Shown: positions 51,854-62,686 of the stretch, in pieces
How positions within the stretch are numbered: the stretch's first letter is position 1
How the letters are laid out: every line of letters starts with the position of its first letter
Origin: Nosema muscidifuracis
Taxonomy: Eukaryota; Microsporidia; Nosematidae
Assembly: GCA_028335825.1 (NCBI GenBank)
Contig: JAIOKI010000020.1
Location: 124,001 to 188,000 of the forward strand
Length of the DNA stretch: 64,000 bases
Reading direction: 5' to 3'
Program-made: the position numbers and the translations under genes
Notes under the pieces: generated by a model
Database searches by the model: none
Seen by the model: only the letters and a program-made list of their open reading frames with translations
What the model was told of the DNA's origin: nothing

Positions 51854-53987
51854 AATATTAGTGTTTAACTTCTTATCAAGTTTTAGCTATTATTTCTTTA
51901 AACTTTTCTCAATAGCATTTGTTCAAAGGAAATAAATAATAGCTAACAAATTTTTGTTTATTCAAAAATGAGAAATTTTATAAAATACTTTCATATGATT
52001 TTATGTATTTTATTTTCAAAATTTTAATTAATACCATCAATAAGTTAATATTTATATTCATTCTTTAAGACATTATGAATATTTCATATTTGATTTTTCC
52101 CTAAGTAGATTCAATTAAATCATTTAAAAGTGCTAGACTTACTTATTTTGATAAAATTTAATAGCAGAAATGTCCACAACAAACTTTGTCGCAAGATTTA
52201 TTACATTTTCCTTGAGCAGAATATTACTTCTGATGTGTGCTTATATTTACAATAATATACCAATATAGTTTTTTATGTTCATATTTAGTTAACACATCAT
52301 TTATTATTTCTCGTTAAATAGTAATTAGTATAAATAAATACACTTTTTAGCGAAGAGTGAAAAAAACAGGTATTAGTATAAAATATTTAATTTAAATATT
52401 GTATTCTCAGTACAAACATAATTCGACGTTATAAAATCGATAGTAAATTTATTATATTATTTATAATCATAAATAAAATAAAAATATTATAAAAAAAAAT
52501 TTAAAATTAGATATTAGTCTAAAATGCATCTCATACTTGTAATTTTACATTTAAAATACCAAAAGCATAAGATCATTTCTTGATCTCTTCTTATTAATCT
52601 GACACCTTGTTTTTTATTTATAGGTACTTAATATATTTATATATTTTACTAAAAGCTTGCTTATTAATAATAGTTTGTTTTTAATAGAAAAGTAAAATTT
52701 AATATTGTTTGGATTTTTATTGAGGGTTTATTTACTAAAATATCTTTATCTACCAATCATTTATCATCAACAATCTAATGATATTTTTAACAATTTCGAT
52801 CAACTACAATCCCACAAATATGTAGTAAGATACACTAAATAAACTTGTCAAGTATTCTTTAACTTCTTCAAATTTCTAAGTTATATATCAATTTTGTTAT
52901 TTTCAATAATTGTTAATTTTTTACTCTAAAACAGGAAGAATATACTTTCTATCTTTAATTATTCTAACATTACAATTATCTAACTGAAAAATCATATTAT
53001 ACAGTTAGATTATAAATATTAATTTTATCACAATACTTAAATTTGTATCTGTTTTAATATTTAATATATCAGATGTATATTAAATATTAAATTCTCAAAA
53101 ATTATTAAGATATAAAATTGATACTGTTCTAAAACAAAGTCGTTAAGATTTAAATTCTAAAAAAATATTTCTTTTTTTACAGTCTATTTCTAGAATCATA
53201 TTTTAAATATATTAGGGTTCGAGAACCGATAATTACGACACAATAATATATAATTTTTAAAAATAAATAAAATTTGTACACAAATATCAATTACCTCAAT
53301 ATTAATTATTACTATGAAAAATATCTTCTTAAATTTACAATTACATTTATTAACTATAATGAGAAGATTAAATATTTCTATGTTTATATTAATATGATAT
53401 TATATCTTAAAAGAGTATTCATTCATACTTAATGTGACTTAACATGAATAGTTTGTTTATATTATAAAACAAAATTAAAAATTATGTAATTAATTAATCA
53501 GACGGTATAAAATAACTTATAAAATGAAATAATTAATATCTAAAAAAACAACTTAACAAAATCAAATAATCAATTTCTATAAAAAATATAAAATTTAATT
53601 TATTTTAACACAATTTAAATAAAGAAAAAAATATAAAGTTTCTTTCACCATATACTCATAATTATAATCTTTTTTAAAATAGAAATTAATTTTTTTTAAT
53701 TTGTTTAAATTAAAATGTTGAGTCTAAAAATAACAAATTTTAATAATCTATAATAACTAATTAAAATTATGTAACTAAAAAAAATATTTATATTATCTTC
53801 TTTAGATTTATTTCAAAAAATAATAATTTAATTTATCAGAAAAATGTTATTTTGTTTGTATAAATAAACAAAATATATTAATTTATTACAATAAATTGAA
53901 TTAATTAACGTCAAATATTTCAATAATAATTATATGAAATTTTACTTTATTTTTTAAGTTTAAATATTAAAAAGTGTATATCCTATA
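51854..53987. other. AT-rich spacer, family B array
   Basis: No open frame or structured RNA seen. GTCAAATATTTCAA lies at 53910-53923, 65 bases before the start of copy 7. Confidence 0.5.
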
Positions 53988-55250
53988 ATGTTTTTTCTTA
54001 ATATACTATCACTAGTTTATACTACAGCAGATTACAAAATATATAATATGTATGATATATCCACAGATAGTACACTGATTTTTGTAGATATTGATGAAAT
54101 TTTTGGATGTAATTTGAAAATTACAGCTATTAATGAAAAAAATAAAATGTCACAGAAGCTTGAAAATGGAAATTTTAAAAATTATATAACGTATAAATAC
54201 CCAAATTTTTTAGAACGGATTGATATGTTCTATTCAAATAAAAAAGAAAATTATGGGTTTTTCACAACTATTAATTCTCATATGTTCAATAATCATAGAG
54301 TAAATTTGAATATAAATTTATTAGAACATGAGTTTAATATAGTTTTACCATTAGACAAAATTACTGATTTTAAACTAGAAAATTCAATTTCTTATCATTA
54401 CAGAAATTATTTGAAATTCTTAGTGTATGAGTTATATAAAATTTATACTAAAATAGAAGATATAGCAGAAGAGTGTGCTAAACTGAAAAGTAAAATTGAT
54501 ATTAATCAACATGATGAATTAAAAATAGACTTTCAATCTATTCATGTTTTAATTATACAATTGGATAATTGGTATAAAAAAGATAACAAGGCAATTATAT
54601 TTGATGAGAAACAAAATGACGATCAACTGGATGCAAATAAAAAATTGATTTGGGATGCAATAAAAAGAACTGAATCATCTTATTTAGATTCTGCTTTCGC
54701 TTTTAAAAGGATCATTGATTATTTTTATAACTGTAAAAATGAATTAGGTGATGATCTTATTAATTACCTCGATGAATTATAGATAGTTTCAGAAGATTTA
54801 TTAAAAGAATATTTACTCCAAAAATTTTATAAAAAGAGCAATTTATCAATAGATGAAAATCAATTAAAAGAAATAAATTTGCTTGAAAAAGAAGTATCTT
54901 ATGATACAAAAGAAGATATTAAAAACACTTATGATTTTAATAAAAATGATAATGATGATAAGGAAAAAAGTGCTAATAATATTAATAAAAATAATAATTA
55001 TAAAAGTACTAATGATGTTAATAAAAATTATAATGATAAAAACACTAATGATGATAAGGAAAAAAGTAACGAAATAAAAATTGAGCATTGTGTAAAATTT
55101 GAAAATAAAAGAAATCAATCAAACACTGAGAATGAAGACTTTTTTAATGAAAATAATAGAAAACCTGATCGTAAGTATGTTAATCTCTTTAAAGTTTTAG
55201 GAATTATAACTATAGGTTTCTATTTAATTAACCTTTTTAGAAGAAAATAA
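53988..55250 (+). pseudogene. Family B copy 7 with one in-frame TAG
   Basis: CCTATA precedes the ATG. Signal peptide MFFLNILSLVYTT, core ADYKIYNMYDISTDSTLIFVDI and CNLKITAIN. After 264 codons a TAG at 54780-54782 interrupts. The frame then continues without shift for 156 codons: helical SEDLLKEYLLQ, an N/K/D-rich repeat stretch (STNDVNKNYNDKNTNDDKEKS) and the family anchor KYVNLFKVLGIITIGFYLINLFRRK. Copy 9 has lysine or asparagine at this place, so AAG-to-TAG is a simple explanation. The downstream half is otherwise undamaged, so the lesion is recent, or TAG is read through, or it is a sequencing error. Without read-through the product is secreted and unanchored. Confidence 0.82.
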
Positions 55251-55990
55251 AGTTTAATTAACAAAAGTACGTTTTAGTTTAGAATATTAAATTTTAAGAG
55301 TTTATATTTTATAATACTAATGATATCATTTTCATGAACTGATAGGTATATAAAAAAATTATAATTTTTTGATAAGGTCTTATATAATGAATAAACCTTT
55401 TTTAATAATTAATTAAATATTATTCTATTTTATTTTATTTTATCAAAGATGATTTATTTATCTATAAATTTTTCAAAAATCTTAATTTAAGTTGATTGCT
55501 ATTTTAATTAATTAAAAAAATTAATTTATTATTATCATAGTTTTGATGCATAAGATATAAATAATATATAACATCAAATATATTTAACATGTTTCAAGAT
55601 AAAATCAAGTTCAATGATAAGTTAATATCTAATTTATTATATCTTTATCCTACACTTCACTAATAAATAAAAATAAGTAGATTTTTATGTAATATTAAGT
55701 TTAACAACTATTTAACTATAATTAAGTTTTTAATTTATTATTAATATATTAATAAATTATGCTTCGTCATCAAAACAAACAATTTTAAAAATATTTAAGT
55801 AAAAAACAGATATATTATTCATTAATAAAATAAAACAAAATACATTATTTATCGATATATTTAATTAGATTACATATTTCTTTTGTAAATTAAAATAAAT
55901 CACATCATTAAATAATAATTAATATGTTTAATTAAATTTAACTTGACCTGTCTTCATTTAGGGTTAAATATTAAAAATTATTACCCCATA
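55251..55990. other. AT-rich spacer between copies 7 and 8
   Basis: The shortest gap in the family B array. No repeat, gene or RNA seen. Confidence 0.5.
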
Positions 55991-56947
55991 ATGTTATTTT
56001 TAAATATACTATCATTAGTTTATACTACTCCAGATTACAAGGTATATAGCATATATAGCGAATTAAAAGATGAAACATTAATATATGTGGAAGCTGATGA
56101 AAAATTTATTCATAATCTTAAGATAATAGCTATAAATCCGAAATCAAGTAATTTTATACAATTCGAGTATGAGAATATACAAAAATTTATAAAAAACAAT
56201 TTTATAGATTTAACCGATCATTCTATATTGATGTCTGCTGAAAAAAAAGATGAATATGGTCATTTTGCTATAATAAACTCAGATATGATTTTGAATGATA
56301 GTTTGAAGCTATATTTTAATCTATTGAATGATAATTTTAGGTTAAATTTAAAAATGAAGAAGACAACTGAATTAAGTTTATTACATGAAATTAGTAAAGA
56401 TCATGATGTATATGCTATCAGATTAATGATCAAGTTTTTTACTGAATGTTTTAATATCAATGAAATCTATGAAAATTGCAATAAAATAAAAAAGATAATC
56501 GATTCAGGTAATTTAAAACATATGAAAATTATAATTTCTAACATAATTAAAGAGATTGATAATTGGAAATTGAAAGTTGGGGATAAAGGTAAAGGTAATT
56601 TTATGGAAAATTCAACACCCGACTTTTTTTCTGAGGAATTATGTAAAAATATGTTAGAAATAATAAAATATACAACAGAAACATATCAAGAATGTTTAAA
56701 AATGTATAAAAATATTATTTATTATCTAAGAAGAAGTAAATTAACTTTAGCTGATAATAAAATTATGTTATTAGAATATGAAAATGAATTTTCGATCGAA
56801 GGAACAGATAATTTAATTGATAATACAGACATAATTACAAAAGATTTAATTGAACTTTCACCTGGAAACCGAAAAATTAATTATGATTGGTTACCAATGG
56901 AAGATTTAATTAGTAATCTTAGAAAAAGTAAAAATACTTCTAATTAA
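55991..56947 (+). CDS. Family B secreted protein, copy 8, no anchor (318 aa)
   Basis: The open frame extends upstream to 55943, but CCCCATA immediately precedes the ATG at 55991, restoring the usual signal peptide MLFLNILSLVYTT. Core PDYKVYSIYSELKDETLIYVEA and HNLKIIAINPKSS follow. Coiled helical sequence lies at 150-270, with an NWKLKV element that aligns with NWKKT in copy 9. Unlike its neighbours it ends in LRKSKNTSN with no hydrophobic segment, so it should be secreted in soluble form or held by partners. The frame is otherwise intact. It may have lost its last exon-equivalent part, or represent a soluble variant. Confidence 0.82.
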   Translation: MLFLNILSLVYTTPDYKVYSIYSELKDETLIYVEADEKFIHNLKIIAINPKSSNFIQFEYENIQKFIKNNFIDLTDHSILMSAEKKDEYGHFAIINSDMILNDSLKLYFNLLNDNFRLNLKMKKTTELSLLHEISKDHDVYAIRLMIKFFTECFNINEIYENCNKIKKIIDSGNLKHMKIIISNIIKEIDNWKLKVGDKGKGNFMENSTPDFFSEELCKNMLEIIKYTTETYQECLKMYKNIIYYLRRSKLTLADNKIMLLEYENEFSIEGTDNLIDNTDIITKDLIELSPGNRKINYDWLPMEDLISNLRKSKNTSN

Positions 56948-57299
56948 AATCTCTTTCTAGTTTTTTATAGAATTTTAGTGTAACTGAAATATTTAAATAT
57001 TTTATAAATGTTTAAAACTTTACTAAAGAATAAGATTAATACATATAAATCTTATTTGATAATATTTTTAATATATTAGTTTTACCTACTGAAAGGTATG
57101 ACATACATTTGTTTTTCTTATTAATTACATGCTATCTTATTAAAATATTTCTAAAGAAATCGTTCTATAAAAAAAAATATAGACTCTATATTAATTTAGT
57201 ATTAAGCTATAAATCAATTATCTTTATATAAGGAAATGCTATAAATTAATTTGATACATTTCTAATATAAAAAGCGAATCTATTTATTTAAAAAAAAAG
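56948..57299. other. AT-rich spacer
   Basis: Between family B copy 8 and the second LINE relic. Nothing recognised. Confidence 0.5.
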
Positions 57300-57840
57300 A
57301 TTTTTATTTGAGTACAAATTTCTTAGTCAATGTATAATCCTCTTCATTAATTGATTCTATATACTGTCTTATACCAAATATGTGATGTCTTTTTTTATTG
57401 GCTTTTGTACCATACGATATTTTTTTTCGATCGAGCTTCCCAGTATCATCTTGAACATTTCGATTGAAATACGCTTTGATCGTCAAGCTTAAACCAGTGC
57501 AATAACATCTTAAAAATAGTTACCATCACAAATGGAATAATTCTGATTTTACACTTATATAGTATATCGTAATAATTAGCTAACAAAGTCATAGTTGTAC
57601 TTCTGTCGTAAGATTTATAGTTATACTACTTTAACAAAAAATATCTCTATTTTGTATAAGATAAAGATATTAAACTTATTTTACATTTTTGTTCGCCTTG
57701 TTCTCTTAAATGAATTCTTTCTAATTCTTTGTCTTCATTTAAGACTACAATTTCTGCTATTTGTAGAGTGTATGCATTTTAATGTTCTAGTATGATATCT
57801 AATGTAATTAAAAAAGGGCATTTAATTCCTCAGTGTTTTC
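57300..57840 (-). mobile_element. Decayed antisense LINE relic, extreme 3' part
   Basis: On the minus strand, TLLANYYDILYKCKIRIIPFVM (about 57600-57530) matches DLLANELGLIHKSRTRIVPYVM of the intact LINE. Just before it, YLYLIQNRDIF...ITINLTTEV recalls DILVFDKKKKE...GITNQDRLTIV in another frame. IKAYFNRNV after it recalls LEAYIQSIV. The frames are broken and the sequence is mostly AT-rich, so the copy is old. A 60-codon frame at 57304-57486, opening with TTG, covers its end and probably includes the element's diverged C-terminus. Only the last part of the element remains, as expected from incomplete reverse transcription. Confidence 0.68.
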
Positions 57841-59493
57841 GTATGATCGAAATAATAAATTTAATATAAATAAATACTAATTTTAAATTAAAAGTAGAAT
57901 AACTAAATTTAGTATTTTTAAATGTAAAAAAGATACAAAACGAGGCTATATTAACTCAATACAAAAAAAATACAAACACTTAAAAATTTATAATCCTTAA
58001 ATTATTTTATGATATAATTAAAGATTCAATAAATATTAAAATTAATAAACATTTTTTATGTTTTTCTTAACCTATTGTAATTTAAAACAAAAAAATTAGA
58101 AATTAACGATTTAAAGTTTATTAAGCACTTTAAATTTCACGAAAAATACCAAAATACAATATTTTATGCTATACATTGTAATTAAAATATTATTTGATTT
58201 AATCAAGATTAATATACAAACAGTGAATATATTTTTTTTTATTAACTTAACCTATTATTGAAAATTAAGTATTCTTACAAACAAGTTTGAATAATATTCA
58301 TATATAATAAAAAATATTAGATATGAATTTATATTTCATATGTAACTTTTCTCTCTAATACTATAAATATTTTTTATTTTTAGGATGAATATAAGCCATT
58401 GATCTCCTAATCTTTAATTTGTAACAATGTATTTTTATATAATATTTTTCTTTGATTATGATGAATTAACACATATATTTTATTAAATAGCTAAATATTT
58501 TCCTCTTTAGAAAGGAAATATACTATTATTATTAGATGATTAAATTTTCTTTTTTTATAGACATAAGCTAAATAATAAAATTTACTAAAAGTTGAAATAT
58601 AACAGAATACTATTTTTTAAAAATTGTCTTTTTTTATAGACATAAGCTAAATAAACAAATTTACTAAAAGTTGAAATATAACAGAATACTATTTTTTAAA
58701 AATTGTCTTTTTTTATAGACATAAGCTAAAAAAACAAATTTACTAAAAGTTGAAATATAACAGAATACTATTTTTTAAAAATTGTCTTTTTTTATAGACA
58801 TAAGCTAAAAAAACAAATTTACTAAAAGTTGAAATATAACAGAATACTATTTTTTAAAAATTTTCTTTTTTTAAAAAATAATTAGCTTTATTTCTTATTC
58901 TAAATATTTTTAATACTATTTTTTAAAAATTGTCTTTTTTTTAAAAAAATAATTAGCTTTATTTCTTAATTCTAAATATTTTTTTATCTCAATTTTATTA
59001 AAGATATCTGAATATGAGTAATAGATAAGTAATCTTATTGACGTAAATTAAAAAATAATAGGATAAAAAGGATAAACAATGACATCAGAAGTAAAGACTT
59101 AATAAATAGTTCTATAATATGAAGATAAGAATACTTAAATATAAAAGAAGTAAGCTTTATTAAGCATTAATTATTTAAATACAACTTATTAAATAAGAAT
59201 ATTCAATGAAAGACTTTAATAATTTAGAAATATGACAGCACAAAAAGCAAATCATTTTATAAATTATCATAAATTTAATTTTAAATGATTAACACTTAGC
59301 TAATTAAATTATAAAATTATAAATATATTATATTTATAAATTTGTTATATTTATTATTTCTATTATTTCTATAATTTATTATATTTATAAATTTATTATA
59401 ATTATTATTTCAAATCTATTATTTCTATATTTTTAATTAATTTAAATTTCACCTGTTTTTAATTAATTTTAAATAAAAAATGAATACCCCATA
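57841..59493. other. AT-rich spacer with large repeat
   Basis: Holds the 79-bp array at 58548-58983. No gene seen in the remainder. Confidence 0.5.
58548..58983. repeat. 79-bp tandem repeat, 4 copies plus a second repeat
   Basis: GACATAAGCTAAA(A/T)AA recurs at 58560, 58639, 58718 and 58797, an exact 79-base period, with ACTAAAAGTTGAAATATAAC and AGAATACTATTTTTTAAAAA in each unit. Units are nearly identical. The tail switches to two copies of AATAATTAGCTTTATTTCTTA...TCTAAATATTTTT that reuse the TACTATTTTTTAAAAATTGTC part. Each unit can form GTCT...AGAC. Confidence 0.9.
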
Positions 59494-61110
59494 ATGTTAT
59501 TTATTAATATAATATCATTGGTGTATACAACTGCAAATTACAAAATACACAGCATATACAATTCTTCAACAGATAAAACACTGATTTATGTTGAAGTTCA
59601 AGAAATTTTTGCATATAATTTAAGAATTACAGTTATGAATCCTAAAACAAAAAATTCAAAAGAATTTGTAAATAAAGATATGCAATCTTATTTAAAAAAC
59701 AATCAACCAAATTTATTAAATCATCCTGATTTAATGTTTTCTAAAATAAAATATAAATATGGACTTTTTTGTCAAATAGATTCTGATATGAATAACAATC
59801 AACAAGTAGATTTATATTTAGAATTATTTGATTATAAATTATGTTGTAATTTAACTTTGAATCAGATAACTACTTTAAATTTATTAGTAGAATTTCCATA
59901 TACTTACAAAAATTATATTAGTATATTATTGAATAAATTTAATGATATTTGTAATAAAATGATAAAATTAGAAGAAGATTGTACTAAATTATGTTCAAAT
60001 ATAAGTAATGATCAATATATTTCTTTATGTAGTAATTTTAAGTTTATTTTTGATAGTATTAATAATTGGAAAAAAACTATTAATATAAATGATACAGTTG
60101 AATTTATTAATAATACTAAATTTGATAATCTTAATAATTTAAGTTATGATGCAATTATTAAAACTATAAAATATACAAATGTAATTTATTTACAATCTTT
60201 AATCAAGTTCAAAAAGATAATTGATTTATTAGATTATTGTGAAATGGAATTATTTGATGATTATGAAAGTTATATTGAAGATTTAAAAAATAATTCTGAA
60301 GGTTTATTTAGAAATTATGTATTTCTAGAAGAAACTTCTCCATTTATTTCATCAAGAGATAAAAATAAATTAAAAGAAATGAATATGGTTAAAGAAGAAG
60401 ATATTAAACGTAATAATGATGAAAGTACTATTAGTAATGAGGAAAGTACCATTAATAATGATGAAAGTACTATTAATAATGAGGAAAGTACTATTAATAA
60501 TGATGAAAGTACTATTAGTAATGAGGAAAGTACCATTAATAATGATGAAAGTACTATTAATAATGAGGAAAGTACTATTAATAATGATGAAAGTACCATT
60601 AATAATGAGGAAAGTACTATTAATAATGATGAAAGTACCATTAATAATGTTGGAAGTACTATTAATAATGAGGAAAGTACTATTAATAATGTTGGAAGTA
60701 CTATTAATAATGAGGAAAGTACTATTAATAATCTTAGAAGAACCATTCATGTTAATAAAAATGATAATGAAGAAAGTACCATTATTGATGATAAAAGTAC
60801 TGATTATAAAAACAATATTGAAAATAATAAATCTTTTAAAAATTATGAGGATGTTAATAAATCTTTTATAAAATACGATGATATCGATAATTTAGCAATA
60901 TTCGATAATATAGAAAATAAAAAACTTCTCGAAAAAAACGACGAAATAAAAATAATAAAATGTGAAAGAAGAAATCATTTAAACGATGAAAATGAAGAAT
61001 CTTCTAATGAAAATAATAAAAAGCCTAATCAAAAATATTTAACTTTCTTTAAAGTTTTAGGAGTTTTACTTGCATGTTTCCTATTATTCACATTTATTCG
61101 AAGGAAATAA
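59494..61110 (+). CDS. Family B secreted membrane protein, copy 9, with 7-aa repeats (538 aa)
   Basis: CCCCATA precedes the ATG. Signal peptide MLFINIISLVYTT, core ANYKIHSIYNSSTDKTLIYVEV and YNLRITVMN. A coiled region with NNWKKTININ lies around residue 190. From about residue 307 to 416 come sixteen seven-residue units of the type NNDESTI, mostly alternating NDESTIN and NEESTIN, with two NVGSTIN units. A hydrophilic linker follows, then the anchor KYLTFFKVLGVLLACFLLFTF and a terminal RRK. The repeat looks like an extended stalk rich in Ser/Thr and acidic residues between the conserved head and the membrane. It is the longest family member and intact. Long antisense frames over the repeat are artefacts. 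Confidence 0.87.
   Translation: MLFINIISLVYTTANYKIHSIYNSSTDKTLIYVEVQEIFAYNLRITVMNPKTKNSKEFVNKDMQSYLKNNQPNLLNHPDLMFSKIKYKYGLFCQIDSDMNNNQQVDLYLELFDYKLCCNLTLNQITTLNLLVEFPYTYKNYISILLNKFNDICNKMIKLEEDCTKLCSNISNDQYISLCSNFKFIFDSINNWKKTININDTVEFINNTKFDNLNNLSYDAIIKTIKYTNVIYLQSLIKFKKIIDLLDYCEMELFDDYESYIEDLKNNSEGLFRNYVFLEETSPFISSRDKNKLKEMNMVKEEDIKRNNDESTISNEESTINNDESTINNEESTINNDESTISNEESTINNDESTINNEESTINNDESTINNEESTINNDESTINNVGSTINNEESTINNVGSTINNEESTINNLRRTIHVNKNDNEESTIIDDKSTDYKNNIENNKSFKNYEDVNKSFIKYDDIDNLAIFDNIENKKLLEKNDEIKIIKCERRNHLNDENEESSNENNKKPNQKYLTFFKVLGVLLACFLLFTFIRRK
60412..60747 (+). repeat. 21-bp coding repeat (16 units) in family B copy 9
   Basis: Sixteen units of AATAATGA(T/G)GAAAGTACTATT type. 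The Asp/Glu difference alternates, so the higher-order period is 42 bases. Synonymous ACT/ACC changes are shared among distant units, which suggests block duplication. Likely length-variable between strains. Confidence 0.92.
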
Positions 61111-62686
61111 ATTTTAATTAGCAAATTTAAGTTAAAAAAAAGAGATTATTAAATATTAAGCTCTTTATAATTTAACATAGAGATTGATAGGTTTGTAAAA
61201 ATATTCTAATTATGTGATTAAATCTTATATAAAATAGACCTTTATCTTTTACACAATTTTGGTAAATTAATTTTTAATTTTACGTTTTTTAGTGAATTCC
61301 AAGTAAAAATTTTAACCTTATTTTTATAAAGAAGAGGAATGCAAATAATAATTAAAATTAAGAATATATTAGATATGATGAAAATACAAGTATTAACAGA
61401 AAATATAAATATAAACAGAGGATATTATATGTAGTAATATAAATATAAAACACAATATGTAGTAATATCAATAAAAAAATAATATGTAGTTATAAAAATA
61501 GAAAATATTATATGTTGTAAAAATCTTTACAAATATTTCTTAAATATAGTTATTTAGACTTAAAGAATCTATGATAATACATATTTAAAAGTTTGATTTG
61601 TTCTTTATAGTGATTCTTTAAATTTATATTAGACATTGAACCAGTAGTAAAAAAAATATTTTATTCTGATGTATAACTTTTTTAATAAAATATAAGGTTA
61701 AATAGAAATATTAAATTTATAAAATATTTTATTATTTATGTTCTATTATATTTGTTACAAGAAAATAAATTAACTTATTTTTTATGTAAAATTTATAAAA
61801 TGTTGTATAAATTTAAAATTTTATTGTATTTGTTACAAGAAAATAAATTGACTAATTTTTTTTATGTAAAATATTTATTATTTAAAATTTTTACTTTTAA
61901 AAATAAAAGATAAATTACGTGTAATTTCACTAAAAACGTGTAATTGAAAATAAAGATAATATTTAGTTTAAAAAATATAAAAGTGATGATTAAATTCTAG
62001 ACTATTTACTTTTAAATATTATTTATAATATATTAGTAAATATTTCTACTATAAATTCTTCTTACCAAAATATCAATAATTTCTAAGTGTTTTTTCTTCT
62101 TTTAATTTTCGTTAATTTCTCTCATTAAAATTTAATAAAAACATAGTAAAATTTACAATATTTAAGAATTATTTACAATTTTATGTATAAAAAAAGAGAT
62201 CAAAATTTTTCAATATAATTTAAAACAATATTATGAATGGTAGAAGTTCTTCTAATATTTATTTTTTTTTATTCATCTACTTAACATTATCATCTTTAAG
62301 GTATTATTTCTACCATTAAAAACTCAAACATTCTAATTTTGTGACCTCTGTGGTATTTGAATTTTCCAAATTTATATTTATCAATTTCTACTACTATATT
62401 TAAATATCTATCATTTATGTTAGTTCATATATATTTTATAAATCTTACAAAATTTAGATCATTCACAAATCAATGTTTGTTTTAAATTTTCATACAAAAA
62501 TTCAATAATCTTATAAAATTTTATATTTATTTTTTAATTAATAGATCCTTCTTAAGTTTATCTACCATAAATATATTAAATCTTTTTTATATTTAATATA
62601 TAATCTTGTAAAAAGTATTTTTTTTATTCCTATTGTTTAAATCGTTAGTTAATTTATTTCTTATAATTTTTTTTTATTTTACCCAC
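61111..62686. other. AT-rich spacer at end of family B array
   Basis: Includes a short run of ATAAATATA/ATATGTAGTAATAT repeats near 61400-61510 and the 78-bp duplication at 61735-61880. No gene seen; there is no further family B copy. Confidence 0.5.
61735..61880. repeat. 78-bp duplication
   Basis: TTTGTTACAAGAAAATAAATT occurs at 61751 and 61829, each followed by (A/G)ACT(T/A)ATTTTTT...TATGTAAAAT. Two copies only. Confidence 0.8.

Noticed and set aside
53205-53245. GGGTTCGAGAACC as a tRNA T-arm
   Set aside because: The flanks do not form a T-stem and no acceptor or anticodon arm lies at the right distance.
57304-57486. 60-codon frame as a host gene or transposase
   Set aside because: It opens with TTG, lies in line with a LINE C-terminal match just upstream on the same strand, and is better explained as the end of that relic.
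60315-60871. Three long frames (two antisense, one sense +2) over the DESTI repeat
   Set aside because: All are alternative readings of the 21-bp repeat in family B copy 9, consisting only of repeat-derived residues.
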